A stretch of 64,000 nt of DNA. It comes from Sulfitobacter sp. SK011. GTDB lineage: Bacteria > Pseudomonadota > Alphaproteobacteria > Rhodobacterales > Rhodobacteraceae. Positions within the stretch are counted from its first letter, which is position 1. Every line of letters begins with the position of its first letter. The notes under the pieces are model-generated. The model did not search any database, was not told the origin of the DNA, and was given only the letters and a program-made list of their open reading frames with translations. The stretch lies in assembly GCF_003352065.1 (NCBI RefSeq), contig NZ_CP025803.1, forward strand, positions 1-64,000. Direction: 5' to 3'. Made by a program: the position numbers and the translations under genes. Positions 20,882 through 28,944 of the stretch are shown in pieces.

Positions 20882-21841
20882 TTACTGGATCCAGCCTTTT
20901 TCTTTGTAGTACTTTTCGGCACCTGGGTGCAGCGGAGCAGAAAGACCGTCCTTTATCATCTCTTCTTCTTTGAGATTCTCAAAAGCAGGGTGCAGACGCT
21001 TGAAGCGATCAAAGTCATCAAAGACAGCTTTAACAACTTCATAAACGACATCGTCAGCTACATCCGCAGAGGTTACAAACGTTGCTTTCACACCGAATGT
21101 ATTGGTTTCTGCATCAGACCCTTTGTACATGCCGCCCGGCACAGTGGCCGCTGCATAGTAAGGATTGTCAGCAATCAACTTGTCGATTTCAGGACCAGTG
21201 ACCGGGACCAGAACAGCATCAACTGTTGAAACAGCTTCCTGGATCGACCCATTGGGGTGGCCAACAGTGTAGATGATCGCATCCACCTTGTTATCACCCA
21301 AAGCCGCGGCTTGTTCAGCGGGCTTCAACTCTGACGCCAGCGCAAAATCGGCCATTGTCCAGCCCAGCGCGTCCATAACGACCTGCATTGTGGCGTACTG
21401 ACCAGAACCGGGGTTACCAATGTTGACGCGCTTGCCCTTAAGGTCGGCAAACGTCGAGATGCCCGCGTCTGCGCGCGCGATCACGGTGAACGGTTCGCCG
21501 TGGACAGAGAAAACTGCACGTGCTTTGTCGAACTTGTTGTCCGCAAATTCCGACGTGCCGTTGTATGCGTGGAACTGCCAATCAGATTGGGCAACGCCCA
21601 TGTCCATGTCGCCTGCTTTGATCGCGTTGATGTTGGCGATGGAACCACCAGTGGACGGAGCCGTACACTTCAGGTTGTGCTCGGCTGAACCACGGTTGAC
21701 CAAACGACAGATCGACTGACCCACAACGAAATATACGCCCGTCTGGCCGCCTGTCCCGATTGTGATGAATTTTTCCTGAGCCATCGCTGCGGTACCGGCC
21801 ACCATGGCCCCCGCAACAGCAAGCATTTTAATCATTTTCAT
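20882..21841 (-). CDS. TAXI-family TRAP substrate-binding protein
   Basis: 319-aa periplasmic protein with signal peptide MKMIKMLAVAGAMVAGTAAM cleaved after AMA-Q. The mature part begins FITIGTGGQTGVYFVVGQSI, typical of TAXI proteins, and contains KGKRVNIGNPGSGQ. The frame runs to 21910, but ATG at 21841 directly precedes the signal sequence and has a GGGAG ribosome site. It delivers ligand to the fused permease 110 bases downstream. Ligand not predictable; relatives bind glutamate or other acids. Confidence 0.88.
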   Translation of the reverse strand: MKMIKMLAVAGAMVAGTAAMAQEKFITIGTGGQTGVYFVVGQSICRLVNRGSAEHNLKCTAPSTGGSIANINAIKAGDMDMGVAQSDWQFHAYNGTSEFADNKFDKARAVFSVHGEPFTVIARADAGISTFADLKGKRVNIGNPGSGQYATMQVVMDALGWTMADFALASELKPAEQAAALGDNKVDAIIYTVGHPNGSIQEAVSTVDAVLVPVTGPEIDKLIADNPYYAAATVPGGMYKGSDAETNTFGVKATFVTSADVADDVVYEVVKAVFDDFDRFKRLHPAFENLKEEEMIKDGLSAPLHPGAEKYYKEKGWIQ

Positions 21842-22250
21842 AGATTTTCTCCCGTTGTTATAGACTACATCCCGCGTTTTTCGCAGTGACATAAGCATCT
21901 GTGACACCACCAGACGTTACCCAGCTTTTCGGAACAGCAAAGAAGCCACTTGAGGCCCCAATTTCTTCCGAGAAACGTGGCAACTTGCGCACAAGATTCT
22001 AATCGACAGGTTAGGCACGTTTGAAATTATGATCAAGCAGTCAATAGGCTGGCATCACAATTTAGTCTAAGCATCTGTTATTGATACTTATTTCTATTTA
22101 ATATGTTTCAATGCGAGGTTGTGAGTTTGCTCATCTGTTTAATATTATAGACAAACTTGCTAGATTTTAAACCAATGGCTTGCACGGTCTCACAATCCTG
22201 TCAAAGTCGGTACAAACTGAAACATTGTGATAACTTATGAACGGAATCAT
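21842..22250. promoter_or_regulatory. AT-rich divergent intergenic region
   Basis: 409 bases without a credible gene between two divergent genes; clearly richer in A and T than its surroundings. It should carry promoters for both sides. The 11-base word TAAGCATCTGT occurs twice in the same orientation (21892-21902 and 22068-22078) and could be a regulator site. I cannot assign a regulator or confident -35/-10 boxes. Confidence 0.4.
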
Positions 22251-23867
22251 ATGCCTAACCTGCATTCGCTGACCCGCTTCGTGCCGCTTATTGGCGTGCT
22301 GGTGCTTACCCTTGCTTCCTTCACTCTCATGCTTGCTTGGTCCATCTGGTTTATCCTGCCGCTTGGCATTTTTGGGGTGCTGTCGGGGATGGGGCTTTAT
22401 GATCTTATACAGACCAAGCATTCAATTCTGCGCAATTACCCGGTGTTGGGACATATGCGGTTCTTCTTTGAAGGCATTCGTCCTGAGATCCGGCAATATC
22501 TGATCGAATCAGATCAGGATGAGGAACCGTTCAGCCGCGATGACCGCAGCCTTGTGTACCAACGCGCCAAGGGCCAGGAAGATGCACGGCCCTTTGGCAC
22601 TCGGATGCGGGTATACGACGCCGGGTATTCTTGGGTCACGCATTCCGTGCAGCCAAAGCACATCACTGATACAAGTTTTCGCGTCAAAATCGGCAACAAG
22701 GCGTGCAAAAAGCCCTATTCGGCGTCGCTTTATAACATCTCTGCCATGAGCTTTGGATCGCTCTCTGCCAATGCAATTCAGGCCCTCAACACGGGTGCCA
22801 AGCTGGGTGGGTTTGCGCATGACACGGGCGAAGGATCCGTCAGCAGATATCACAAGGCAGGCGGTGGTGACCTTATCTATCAGGTGGCGTCAGGGTATTT
22901 TGGATGCCGCGCCAAAGACGGCACATTTGATGCAGACAAGTTCGCCGAAACCGCGTCTCTTGATCAGATCAAGATGATAGAACTGAAGCTGAGTCAGGGG
23001 GCCAAACCCGGTCATGGCGGCATGTTGCCTGCCTCCAAAATCAGCGAAGAGATTGCGGAGGCGCGGGGCGTGCCGATGGGACAGGACTGTGTGTCGCCTG
23101 CGGCACATTCCGCTTTTTCGACGCCAATTGAGATGATGCAGTTCTTGCAAAAACTGCGGGATCTGTCGGGTGGAAAGCCTGTGGGATTCAAGCTTTGTAT
23201 CGGGCACCAGCGTGAATTTATGTGTATCGTCAAAGCGATGCTGGAAACAAAAATCATCCCCGACTTTATTGTGGTGGACGGTACCGAAGGTGGCACCGGG
23301 GCCGCACCGGTTGAGTTTTCAAATCACGTCGGTATGCCGATGGTCGAGGGGCTGACCTTTGTCCACAACACGCTGCGCGGCGCGGGCATTCGCGATCAGG
23401 TCAAGATTGGTGCCGCCGGGAAAGTTGTTTCTGCATATGACATCGCCCGGACGCTGGCGATGGGGGCAGATTGGTGCAACTCCGCCCGCGGCTTCATGTT
23501 CTCGATCGGCTGTATTCAGGCGCAGGCATGTCATACGAATCATTGCCCCGTCGGTGTCGCAACCCAGGACAAAATTCGTCAGCGGGCATTGGATGTGGGT
23601 CACAAAAGCGAACGCGTGGCCCGTTTTCATCGCAACACAATGGAAGCTTTGGCTGAAATGACCGGCGCGGCGGGGCTGTCGCACCCAAGTGACTTTCAGC
23701 CTCGTCATTTGATGCTGCGTCAGGGCGACAGCAGCATGGTTCAGGGTGATCAAGTTTACGCTTATCTGCCGGAAGGATATCTGTTGGATGATGCTGCGAC
23801 CGACTTTGGTGGCAACAAGTCGCGATGGGCGCGCGCCCGTGCAGAAAGCTTTGCACCAGTGGATTGA
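22251..23867 (+). CDS. FMN-binding glutamate synthase-family oxidoreductase
   Basis: 538-aa protein. Two N-terminal membrane helices (about 10-55) anchor a glutamate-synthase-like FMN domain: SAMSFGSLSANAIQALN near 170, GAKPGHGGMLPASK near 258, VVDGTEGGTGAAP near 340 and CIQAQACHTNHCPVGVATQ near 430, a cysteine-rich patch typical of the 3Fe-4S site in this family. There is no glutaminase domain and no small-subunit gene nearby, so ordinary glutamate synthase activity is unlikely; members are seen beside membrane or amine metabolism genes. GTG at 22227 is in frame, but ATG at 22251 gives a better start. Confidence 0.82.
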   Translation: MPNLHSLTRFVPLIGVLVLTLASFTLMLAWSIWFILPLGIFGVLSGMGLYDLIQTKHSILRNYPVLGHMRFFFEGIRPEIRQYLIESDQDEEPFSRDDRSLVYQRAKGQEDARPFGTRMRVYDAGYSWVTHSVQPKHITDTSFRVKIGNKACKKPYSASLYNISAMSFGSLSANAIQALNTGAKLGGFAHDTGEGSVSRYHKAGGGDLIYQVASGYFGCRAKDGTFDADKFAETASLDQIKMIELKLSQGAKPGHGGMLPASKISEEIAEARGVPMGQDCVSPAAHSAFSTPIEMMQFLQKLRDLSGGKPVGFKLCIGHQREFMCIVKAMLETKIIPDFIVVDGTEGGTGAAPVEFSNHVGMPMVEGLTFVHNTLRGAGIRDQVKIGAAGKVVSAYDIARTLAMGADWCNSARGFMFSIGCIQAQACHTNHCPVGVATQDKIRQRALDVGHKSERVARFHRNTMEALAEMTGAAGLSHPSDFQPRHLMLRQGDSSMVQGDQVYAYLPEGYLLDDAATDFGGNKSRWARARAESFAPVD

Positions 23868-23891
23868 GCGCCATACAGATAGGCTTGAACG

Positions 23892-23927
23892 AAAAAGGGC
23901 GCGCTGACTTCTCAGCGCGCCCTTTTT
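23892..23927. terminator. Bidirectional rho-independent terminator
   Basis: Perfect 16-bp stem with a CTTC loop, A-rich on one side and T-rich on the other, located between the convergent FMN oxidoreductase and gabT stops. Textbook form in both directions. Confidence 0.9.
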
Positions 23928-23941
23928 GCGATTTGGGTAAC

Positions 23942-25342
23942 TTAGTGTGCTTCTTCAGCAATCGCTGCAACAACTGCGGCTTCAAAGATCGCCAGACCTT
24001 CTTCCACGATTGCGTCTGATGCGGTCAGCGGCACCATCACGCGCAGGGCGTTGCCGTGCAAGCCACAGCTCAGCAGCAGCAGACCACGCTTGAGCGCATG
24101 CGCAATAACGCGCTTGGTAAAGTCCGCATCGGGTTTGGCGCTGTCAAAGTCGGTCACAAACTCAACGGCAACCATCGCGCCCAATCCGCGAATATCCCAG
24201 AAACGGAAGGGTGCGGCCCGCTCACCGATTTCGGCAAAGCGCGCTTTGAAGGTTTCGCCCATCGCGGTGGACCGCGCCAGCAGGCCTTCTTCTTCGATCG
24301 CCTCGATCGCAGCCAATGCCGCGGCGCAGGCGACAGGGTTGCCCCCGTATGTGCCACCCAACCCGCCGGGGATCATCGCATCCATGATGTCCGCGCGGCC
24401 AATGACACCCGCCAGCGGATAGCCACCCGCCATTGATTTTGCCACTGTGATCAAGTCAGGAACAACACCGGAATGTTCAATCGCAAACCAGGTACCGGTG
24501 CGGCCGAAACCAGCCTGCACTTCGTCAGCGATCAACAAGATACCATGCTGGTCACAGATCTCGCGAAGCTGTTGCATCATTTCAAAGGGCACAGGGGTAT
24601 ACCCACCTTCGCCCAGAACCGGTTCAATGATGATCGCCGCCACACGTTCGGGCTGCGCATCGGTCAGAAACAGGTTCTTGAGGCCAATGATTGCGTCCTC
24701 GACAGTGATGCCATCACGCACGGATGGGAAAGGTGCGCGGTAGATATCAGACGGGAAAGGGCCAATGTCTTTTTTGTAGGGCGATACTTTGCCGGTCATT
24801 CCCAGCGTCAGCAATGTGCGGCCATGATAGCCACCGGTAAAGGCGATCACACCGGGACGACCAGTTGCGGCACGGGCGATCTTGACCGCGTTTTCCACCG
24901 CTTCGGCACCTGTGGTGACAAGCAGCGTTTTCTTGGGCGCGTCACCAGGGGCCAGTGCGTTCAGCTTTTCTGCCAATTCAATGTAAGGGCCGTAAGGGAC
25001 AACCTGGAATGACGTATGCGTATAATGATCTTCCTGCGCCTTGGCCGCAGCGATCACCTTGGGGTGACGGTGGCCCGTGTTCAAAACGCCGATTCCGCCG
25101 ACAAAGTCGATGTACCGGTTGCCTTCAACATCCCAAAGCTCTGCATTTTCTGCATACTTTGCATAGATGGGTGCCGCTGACGCAACGCCACGCGGCACAG
25201 CGGCCTCACGGCGATCAACCATCTGTGCGTTGGTAATATCAGCAGCAGCGACTGCCTGAGATACGATGTTCTTTACGGCTTCCATCTGCGTCTTCTTTTT
25301 TACGACGGCCTTGCGGCGGGGTTTCTTTGCGGTGCTGGACAT
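23942..25342 (-). CDS. gabT: 4-aminobutyrate aminotransferase-type class III transaminase
   Basis: 466-aa PLP enzyme: TTGAEAVENAVKIARAATG near 144-161, ADEVQAGFGRTG with Asp273, and AKSMAGGYPLAG with the PLP lysine at 302. Best fit is GabT (4-aminobutyrate to succinic semialdehyde). ATG at 25342 has ribosome site AAAGGA, giving a 40-residue N-terminal extension rich in Lys/Arg before the region MVDRREAAVPRG where E. coli GabT-like sequence begins. Convergent with the FMN oxidoreductase, and divergent from an HTH-cupin regulator. Other omega-amino acids or polyamine-derived amines are possible substrates. Confidence 0.85.
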   Translation of the reverse strand: MSSTAKKPRRKAVVKKKTQMEAVKNIVSQAVAAADITNAQMVDRREAAVPRGVASAAPIYAKYAENAELWDVEGNRYIDFVGGIGVLNTGHRHPKVIAAAKAQEDHYTHTSFQVVPYGPYIELAEKLNALAPGDAPKKTLLVTTGAEAVENAVKIARAATGRPGVIAFTGGYHGRTLLTLGMTGKVSPYKKDIGPFPSDIYRAPFPSVRDGITVEDAIIGLKNLFLTDAQPERVAAIIIEPVLGEGGYTPVPFEMMQQLREICDQHGILLIADEVQAGFGRTGTWFAIEHSGVVPDLITVAKSMAGGYPLAGVIGRADIMDAMIPGGLGGTYGGNPVACAAALAAIEAIEEEGLLARSTAMGETFKARFAEIGERAAPFRFWDIRGLGAMVAVEFVTDFDSAKPDADFTKRVIAHALKRGLLLLSCGLHGNALRVMVPLTASDAIVEEGLAIFEAAVVAAIAEEAH

Positions 25343-25384
25343 ATCAAATTCCTTTGTTTCAAACGCCAACATGCGTTTAAAAAA

Positions 25385-25415
25385 TCGTCTTAGGATGTTT
25401 AATATAATTGTCAAT
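25385..25415 (-). promoter_or_regulatory. Candidate gabT promoter with palindromic operator
   Basis: On the minus strand TTGACA (25413-25408) is followed at 16-17 bases by a weak TAAGAC/AAGACG. The -35 lies inside the palindrome AATTG-T-CAATT (25405-25415), a plausible site for the divergent HTH-cupin regulator. Both calls rest on sequence only. Confidence 0.4.
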
Positions 25416-25526
25416 TGGGATAATGCAACGCATTCGAAGGCCCGACGCATTGGGCCGGATTTTGCCTGTGACAAACCCCGATGCAAACGCTAGGAACATA
25501 TTACAGCTGCTATAGGGGTTGCACCG

Positions 25527-26078
25527 TTGGACATTGGTCACAAACTCAGAACCATCAGGAAACAGCGCGGCCTGTCCCAACGGGAATTGGCGGCGCGGGC
25601 CGGTCTGACCAATGGCACAATTTCTCTGATTGAGAAGAATCGGACAAGCCCCTCGGTCGCGTCACTCAAAAGCCTGCTTGATGCCATTCCGATCAGCATG
25701 GCCGAGTTTTTTTCGACACTTGAGGAATCCCAAGCCCCAAAGGTATTTTACAAGGCTGAAGAGTTTACGGAGATCGCGCCCGTCAGCGAAGGGCAAGTGT
25801 CACTTCGCCAGCTGGGAAATGCAGAACACCATGCGTTGCAGGTATTGCATGAAACCTACCCTGCTGGTGCAGATACCGGACCGGAGTTGTTGTCACATAA
25901 TGGCGAAGAGGCCGGGATCGTTGTGCGTGGGTCAATCGAAGTGACAGTTGATGGGAACGTGGCAGTCCTGAATGCTGGCGACGGATATCTTTTTGACAGC
26001 CGCTTGCCTCATCGCTTTCGAAATCTGGGTGACGCAATATGCGTGGTAGTCAGCGCATGCACACCGCCCAGTTTCTGA
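25527..26078 (+). CDS. HTH (XRE)-cupin transcriptional regulator, PuuR-like
   Basis: 183 aa: an XRE helix-turn-helix (about 4-60, LSQRELAARAGLTNGTISLIEKN) followed by a C-terminal cupin (about 105-180, GEEAGIVVRGSIEVTV...AGDGYLF...PHRFRN). This layout matches PuuR-type repressors controlling polyamine or GABA catabolism. The only reasonable start is TTG at 25527, since no ATG or GTG lies in frame upstream; TAGGGG is a possible ribosome site. Divergent from the GABA-type transaminase gene, which it probably controls. Confidence 0.82.
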   Translation: MDIGHKLRTIRKQRGLSQRELAARAGLTNGTISLIEKNRTSPSVASLKSLLDAIPISMAEFFSTLEESQAPKVFYKAEEFTEIAPVSEGQVSLRQLGNAEHHALQVLHETYPAGADTGPELLSHNGEEAGIVVRGSIEVTVDGNVAVLNAGDGYLFDSRLPHRFRNLGDAICVVVSACTPPSF

Positions 26079-26102
26079 GGCGACGGCACATGCAATGCCG
26101 GA

Positions 26103-26261
26103 TCACCGATCGGAATTTGAACGTGACTGCCTGTCAGCCTGACCGCTATTCCCATTGGAATTCTTCGGCCTGCTAACCCGATCATTCGTGGTCAACGCAA
26201 TAATGATGATCCCGGCGAGGGTCAGGATCGTCAGGCTGCCCAGAAAGAGCTCTGTGGTCAT
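26103..26261 (-). CDS. Small single-helix membrane protein, stress-sigma promoter
   Basis: 52-aa ORF. ATG at 26261 has ribosome site AAAGGA. Residues 4-23 (ELFLGSLTILTLAGIIIIAL) form one hydrophobic helix, and the remaining 28 residues are polar and rich in Asn, Ser, Arg and Gln. I know no family for it. Strong support comes from a perfect EcfG-type promoter 34-59 bases upstream of the ATG. It lies beside, but reads away from, the GSR histidine kinase gene. Probably a general-stress small membrane protein. Confidence 0.65.
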   Translation of the reverse strand: MTTELFLGSLTILTLAGIIIIALTTNDRVSRPKNSNGNSGQADRQSRSNSDR

Positions 26262-26294
26262 GTCATTATCCTTTCGATCGTCTCGTTACATTCT

Positions 26295-26320
26295 AACGAT
26301 CCGGTCAAGAATTCTGTTCC
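26295..26320 (-). promoter_or_regulatory. EcfG-type promoter for the 52-aa small ORF
   Basis: Minus strand: GGAAC (26320-26316), 17-base spacer, CGTT (26298-26295). This is an exact match to the alphaproteobacterial EcfG consensus GGAAC-N16/17-CGTT. Predicted transcription start near 26288, giving a leader of about 27 bases to the ATG at 26261. Confidence 0.75.
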
Positions 26321-26399
26321 AAAATAAATAATTGCTCTCGTCGTCTGTGTTGCAAGAGCCATTGTAATCGACGCAGATTTAGGTGGCGTTAACTCACAT

Positions 26400-28121
26400 T
26401 CAATAGTCGTAGACTTCTTTGTTCTTAGGCGGGACGGGAAAATTCACAGTCATTTGGTATTGGCCATCAGTTTCGTCCACCTCGACCTGACCGTTAAGCT
26501 GACGCGCAAATGCGAGGATGAGGGTCGAACCCAAACCGGTGCCCGGAACAACCGGCCCAATTGCAGTGGTGTTCGCAATCAAAAGCTGCGCCCGGTCAGG
26601 ACCATCGTAGGACAGATTGATGGTGATCTGGCCTTTGTCCTTGGGCGCATGCGACACATATTTGAGCGCGTTCGTCATCGCCTCTGAGGCCAGCAACGTT
26701 AAGGGTGCTGCATCATCGGCGTTCAGAATAATTGGGTCATAGTGCTGGGAAACCTTTACATTTGAGCCAGGCGCAAACCCGACAGCCAGCAATTGGTTTA
26801 CAACTTCGTGCAGAAGAACGCCAGCATCGACGCTGGCCAAATCCGTGTTCCGATAGAGGCTTTGGTGAACCGTCGCGAGGCTCAGGATACGGTCTTGCAA
26901 CCGACGAAGCACAGTTTTGGCCTCTTCCGAATCCGATTGCCTGATCTGCATGTTCATAATTGACGAAATCAGCTGCAGATTATTTTTGACCCGGTGATGC
27001 ACCTCTTTCAACAAGATGTTCTTTTCACGCAGGCTGTCTTCGAGGGTCGCTTCGTCGCGCAGGATCGATTCAGCCATCTCGATAAAGGCGCTTTCCATTT
27101 TTACCAATTCAATTGGCACACTCGGGCTCATTGTGTCGCGCGGCAGGGTGCGGTTGATCGCAAATCGGCGCATCTGACGCCCGAGTTTCCGAATGTGCGT
27201 CAACGCAAGCCGGTTCAGCGCCAAAAACGCGACGACCAGGCTGGCCACCCACATCAAAATTGGCAACATTGCGCTGAGCCTGGTCGAGATATCTGATTGC
27301 AGGAACGGTGTATCTGAATGCCAAACGCTTAGCGCATATACGGCGTCGGGAACGATGGGCAAAATGGCATAGGCGCGTTCTTGACCCGACTGGTTGCTGG
27401 CAAGGAAAACATGCGTGTTGTTTTCTGTAAACAGCGAAAGTTCTATGTTGGCAGGCGCCTCATTCTGAGCAACATTCGGCGACCGTTCGGTGGTCAGAAT
27501 TTCCCCGTCTTGATTGAAGGTCATGAGTGACAGTGGCGCGATTTCGAGGGGGGGTTCATCGACACTTTCAAACGTCGTTGACGGGATCGAGATTGCCATA
27601 AAGCCAATCAATTCATCATCTTCAAAAACCGGGGAATTAACGATGATCACGTGTTTCCCACTCACGACACCGACCCCCCGCACTGATGCTTGACGCTCGC
27701 CCCGGCGCATCGCGCTTTGGAATCCTTTGTTTTTAGAAAAGTCACGGGATTCAGCGGACGAAGAGCACTCCATCAGACCATCTATCGGAATAAATCCAAC
27801 CAAGCTGTAGATCTTCGACGCCTCTTTATATTCTCTCAGGAAATCTGAGCATTCCTGGCTGTTGTTGCGTCTTAGCCGAACAAGGACGGACAATGCCTCT
27901 GCCGCCCCAAATGCTTCCTGAAGGACCCGGCGCTCCGCACCAGAGGCCTGCTCAGTCACCGCAAGCAATGACAATTCTGCACTGGCTCTGCTTTGATCTG
28001 AGATCTGGCGGGTTTGCACAATCGCAATCAATCCGATCGGCAAAAGAGCGAGCGACAGGAAAAACAGAACCCGTACTGCCAAACCGCGCATCAGGCCGCC
28101 AGAAAGAAAACCAGAGGTCAT
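26400..28121 (-). CDS. General stress sensor histidine kinase (HisKA_2/HWE type)
   Basis: 573-aa membrane kinase. Helix 1 (about 16-36) and helix 2 (about 285-305) flank a periplasmic sensor of about 250 residues. A HAMP-like linker leads to the HisKA_2 box LLKEVHHRVKNNLQ (phospho-His at 375/376) and an ATPase domain (LASEAMTNALKYVSHA, GTGLGSTLI). This kinase class phosphorylates PhyR in alphaproteobacteria. It starts 2 bases after the ecfG stop, so nepR-ecfG-kinase form one operon. The extracellular stimulus is unknown. Confidence 0.88.
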   Translation of the reverse strand: MTSGFLSGGLMRGLAVRVLFFLSLALLPIGLIAIVQTRQISDQSRASAELSLLAVTEQASGAERRVLQEAFGAAEALSVLVRLRRNNSQECSDFLREYKEASKIYSLVGFIPIDGLMECSSSAESRDFSKNKGFQSAMRRGERQASVRGVGVVSGKHVIIVNSPVFEDDELIGFMAISIPSTTFESVDEPPLEIAPLSLMTFNQDGEILTTERSPNVAQNEAPANIELSLFTENNTHVFLASNQSGQERAYAILPIVPDAVYALSVWHSDTPFLQSDISTRLSAMLPILMWVASLVVAFLALNRLALTHIRKLGRQMRRFAINRTLPRDTMSPSVPIELVKMESAFIEMAESILRDEATLEDSLREKNILLKEVHHRVKNNLQLISSIMNMQIRQSDSEEAKTVLRRLQDRILSLATVHQSLYRNTDLASVDAGVLLHEVVNQLLAVGFAPGSNVKVSQHYDPIILNADDAAPLTLLASEAMTNALKYVSHAPKDKGQITINLSYDGPDRAQLLIANTTAIGPVVPGTGLGSTLILAFARQLNGQVEVDETDGQYQMTVNFPVPPKNKEVYDY

Positions 28122-28123
28122 TG

Positions 28124-28681
28124 TTAGAAAGAAGAGACTTTTGACGCGGACAGAACTGACATCGTCGCGTCGTCGGTCATTTCCAGCGACTCGTTCTCGT
28201 CATGTCCCATCAGTTCGGCCAATCGTGCACGTGCCCGGCTGGTGCGGCTCTTGATCGTTCCGACCGCCACGCCGCACATCTCCGCTGCTTCCTCGTAGGA
28301 GAATCCCGACGCACCAACAAGCAAAAGTGCCTCGCGTTGTTCATCCTGCAATTTCGCCAGCGCTTTTCGAAAGTCGGTCATTTGCATGTGGCCGTCATGA
28401 GCCGGCTTCTCTGCCAAGCTCTCCGTAAACACTCCATCCACGTCTGCAACCTCTCTTCGGGCCTTGCGACGGGACGAATAGTAGGTGTTGCGCAGGATCG
28501 TAAACAGCCAGGCGCGCATGTTCGTTCCAGCCTGAAATTTCTCGATGTTGGTCCACGCCTTGACCAAGGTATCCTGAACCATATCATCAGCAATTGCGCC
28601 GTTGCGGGTCAAGCTGATTGCGAACGCGCGCATTGCCGGCAGGTGCTCTACCAGTTCGTCACGCGGATCCTTATTTTTCAT
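28124..28681 (-). CDS. ecfG: ECF sigma factor EcfG (general stress response)
   Basis: 185 aa with sigma region 2 (near 10-75, DDMVQDTLVKAWTNIEKFQ) and region 4 (near 105-160, EQREALLLVGASGFSYEEAA). Assigned to EcfG because it sits in the diagnostic nepR-ecfG / phyR arrangement. It is held inactive by NepR and released when phosphorylated PhyR captures NepR. Its ATG overlaps the nepR stop by 4 bases. A perfect EcfG promoter precedes the operon, so it should activate itself. Confidence 0.93.
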   Translation of the reverse strand: MKNKDPRDELVEHLPAMRAFAISLTRNGAIADDMVQDTLVKAWTNIEKFQAGTNMRAWLFTILRNTYYSSRRKARREVADVDGVFTESLAEKPAHDGHMQMTDFRKALAKLQDEQREALLLVGASGFSYEEAAEMCGVAVGTIKSRTSRARARLAELMGHDENESLEMTDDATMSVLSASKVSSF

Positions 28682-28833
28682 TTGTCGGACCCTTGTTTGG
28701 CGTCCTGCTGTTTGAGCTGATCCAACAGGAGCTTGAACCGATCCGGTATCCCTTCATCCAGTGTTTCATCGAAAACACGCTTGAGGTTTTCATCTATCAC
28801 ACGCTCACGCTCATCTTTCTTTCGGGATTGCAC
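28678..28833 (-). CDS. nepR: Anti-sigma factor NepR
   Basis: 51-aa protein from a GTG start at 28833 with ribosome site AGAGGT. The core VFDETLDEGIPDRFKLLLDQ is the conserved NepR helix region that binds EcfG and PhyR. It is shorter than typical NepR proteins because the N-terminal tail is brief, and its rare start and small size make it easy to miss. Stop overlaps the ecfG ATG (ATGA), which keeps anti-sigma and sigma translation coupled. Confidence 0.88.
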   Translation of the reverse strand: MQSRKKDERERVIDENLKRVFDETLDEGIPDRFKLLLDQLKQQDAKQGSDK

Positions 28834-28883
28834 AACTTACCTCTGGATTCAGTAGCTCAAATGAATATTTTTCAGCTTTCAAC

Positions 28884-28909
28884 GGAACTAAACGCAGGCT
28901 TGTGGTGTT
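28884..28909 (+). promoter_or_regulatory. EcfG-type promoter for phyR
   Basis: Plus strand: GGAAC (28884-28888), 17-base spacer, TGTT (28906-28909), one mismatch from consensus. Predicted start near 28916, leader about 29 bases to the phyR ATG. Overlaps the opposing nepR promoter almost completely. Confidence 0.6.
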
Positions 28910-28916
28910 TGGTTCC
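28891..28916 (-). promoter_or_regulatory. EcfG-type promoter for nepR-ecfG-kinase
   Basis: Minus strand: GGAAC (28916-28912), 17-base spacer, CGTT (28894-28891), exact consensus. Predicted start near 28884, leader about 50 bases to the nepR GTG. Faces and overlaps the phyR promoter. Confidence 0.8.
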
Positions 28917-28944
28917 CGAAAATACAAAAAAAGGACTGCTTTTC

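Noticed and set aside
25493..25517. GGAAC near the HTH-cupin gene as an EcfG promoter
   Set aside because: No GTT at 16-17 bases; the -10 position reads AGGG/GGGG.
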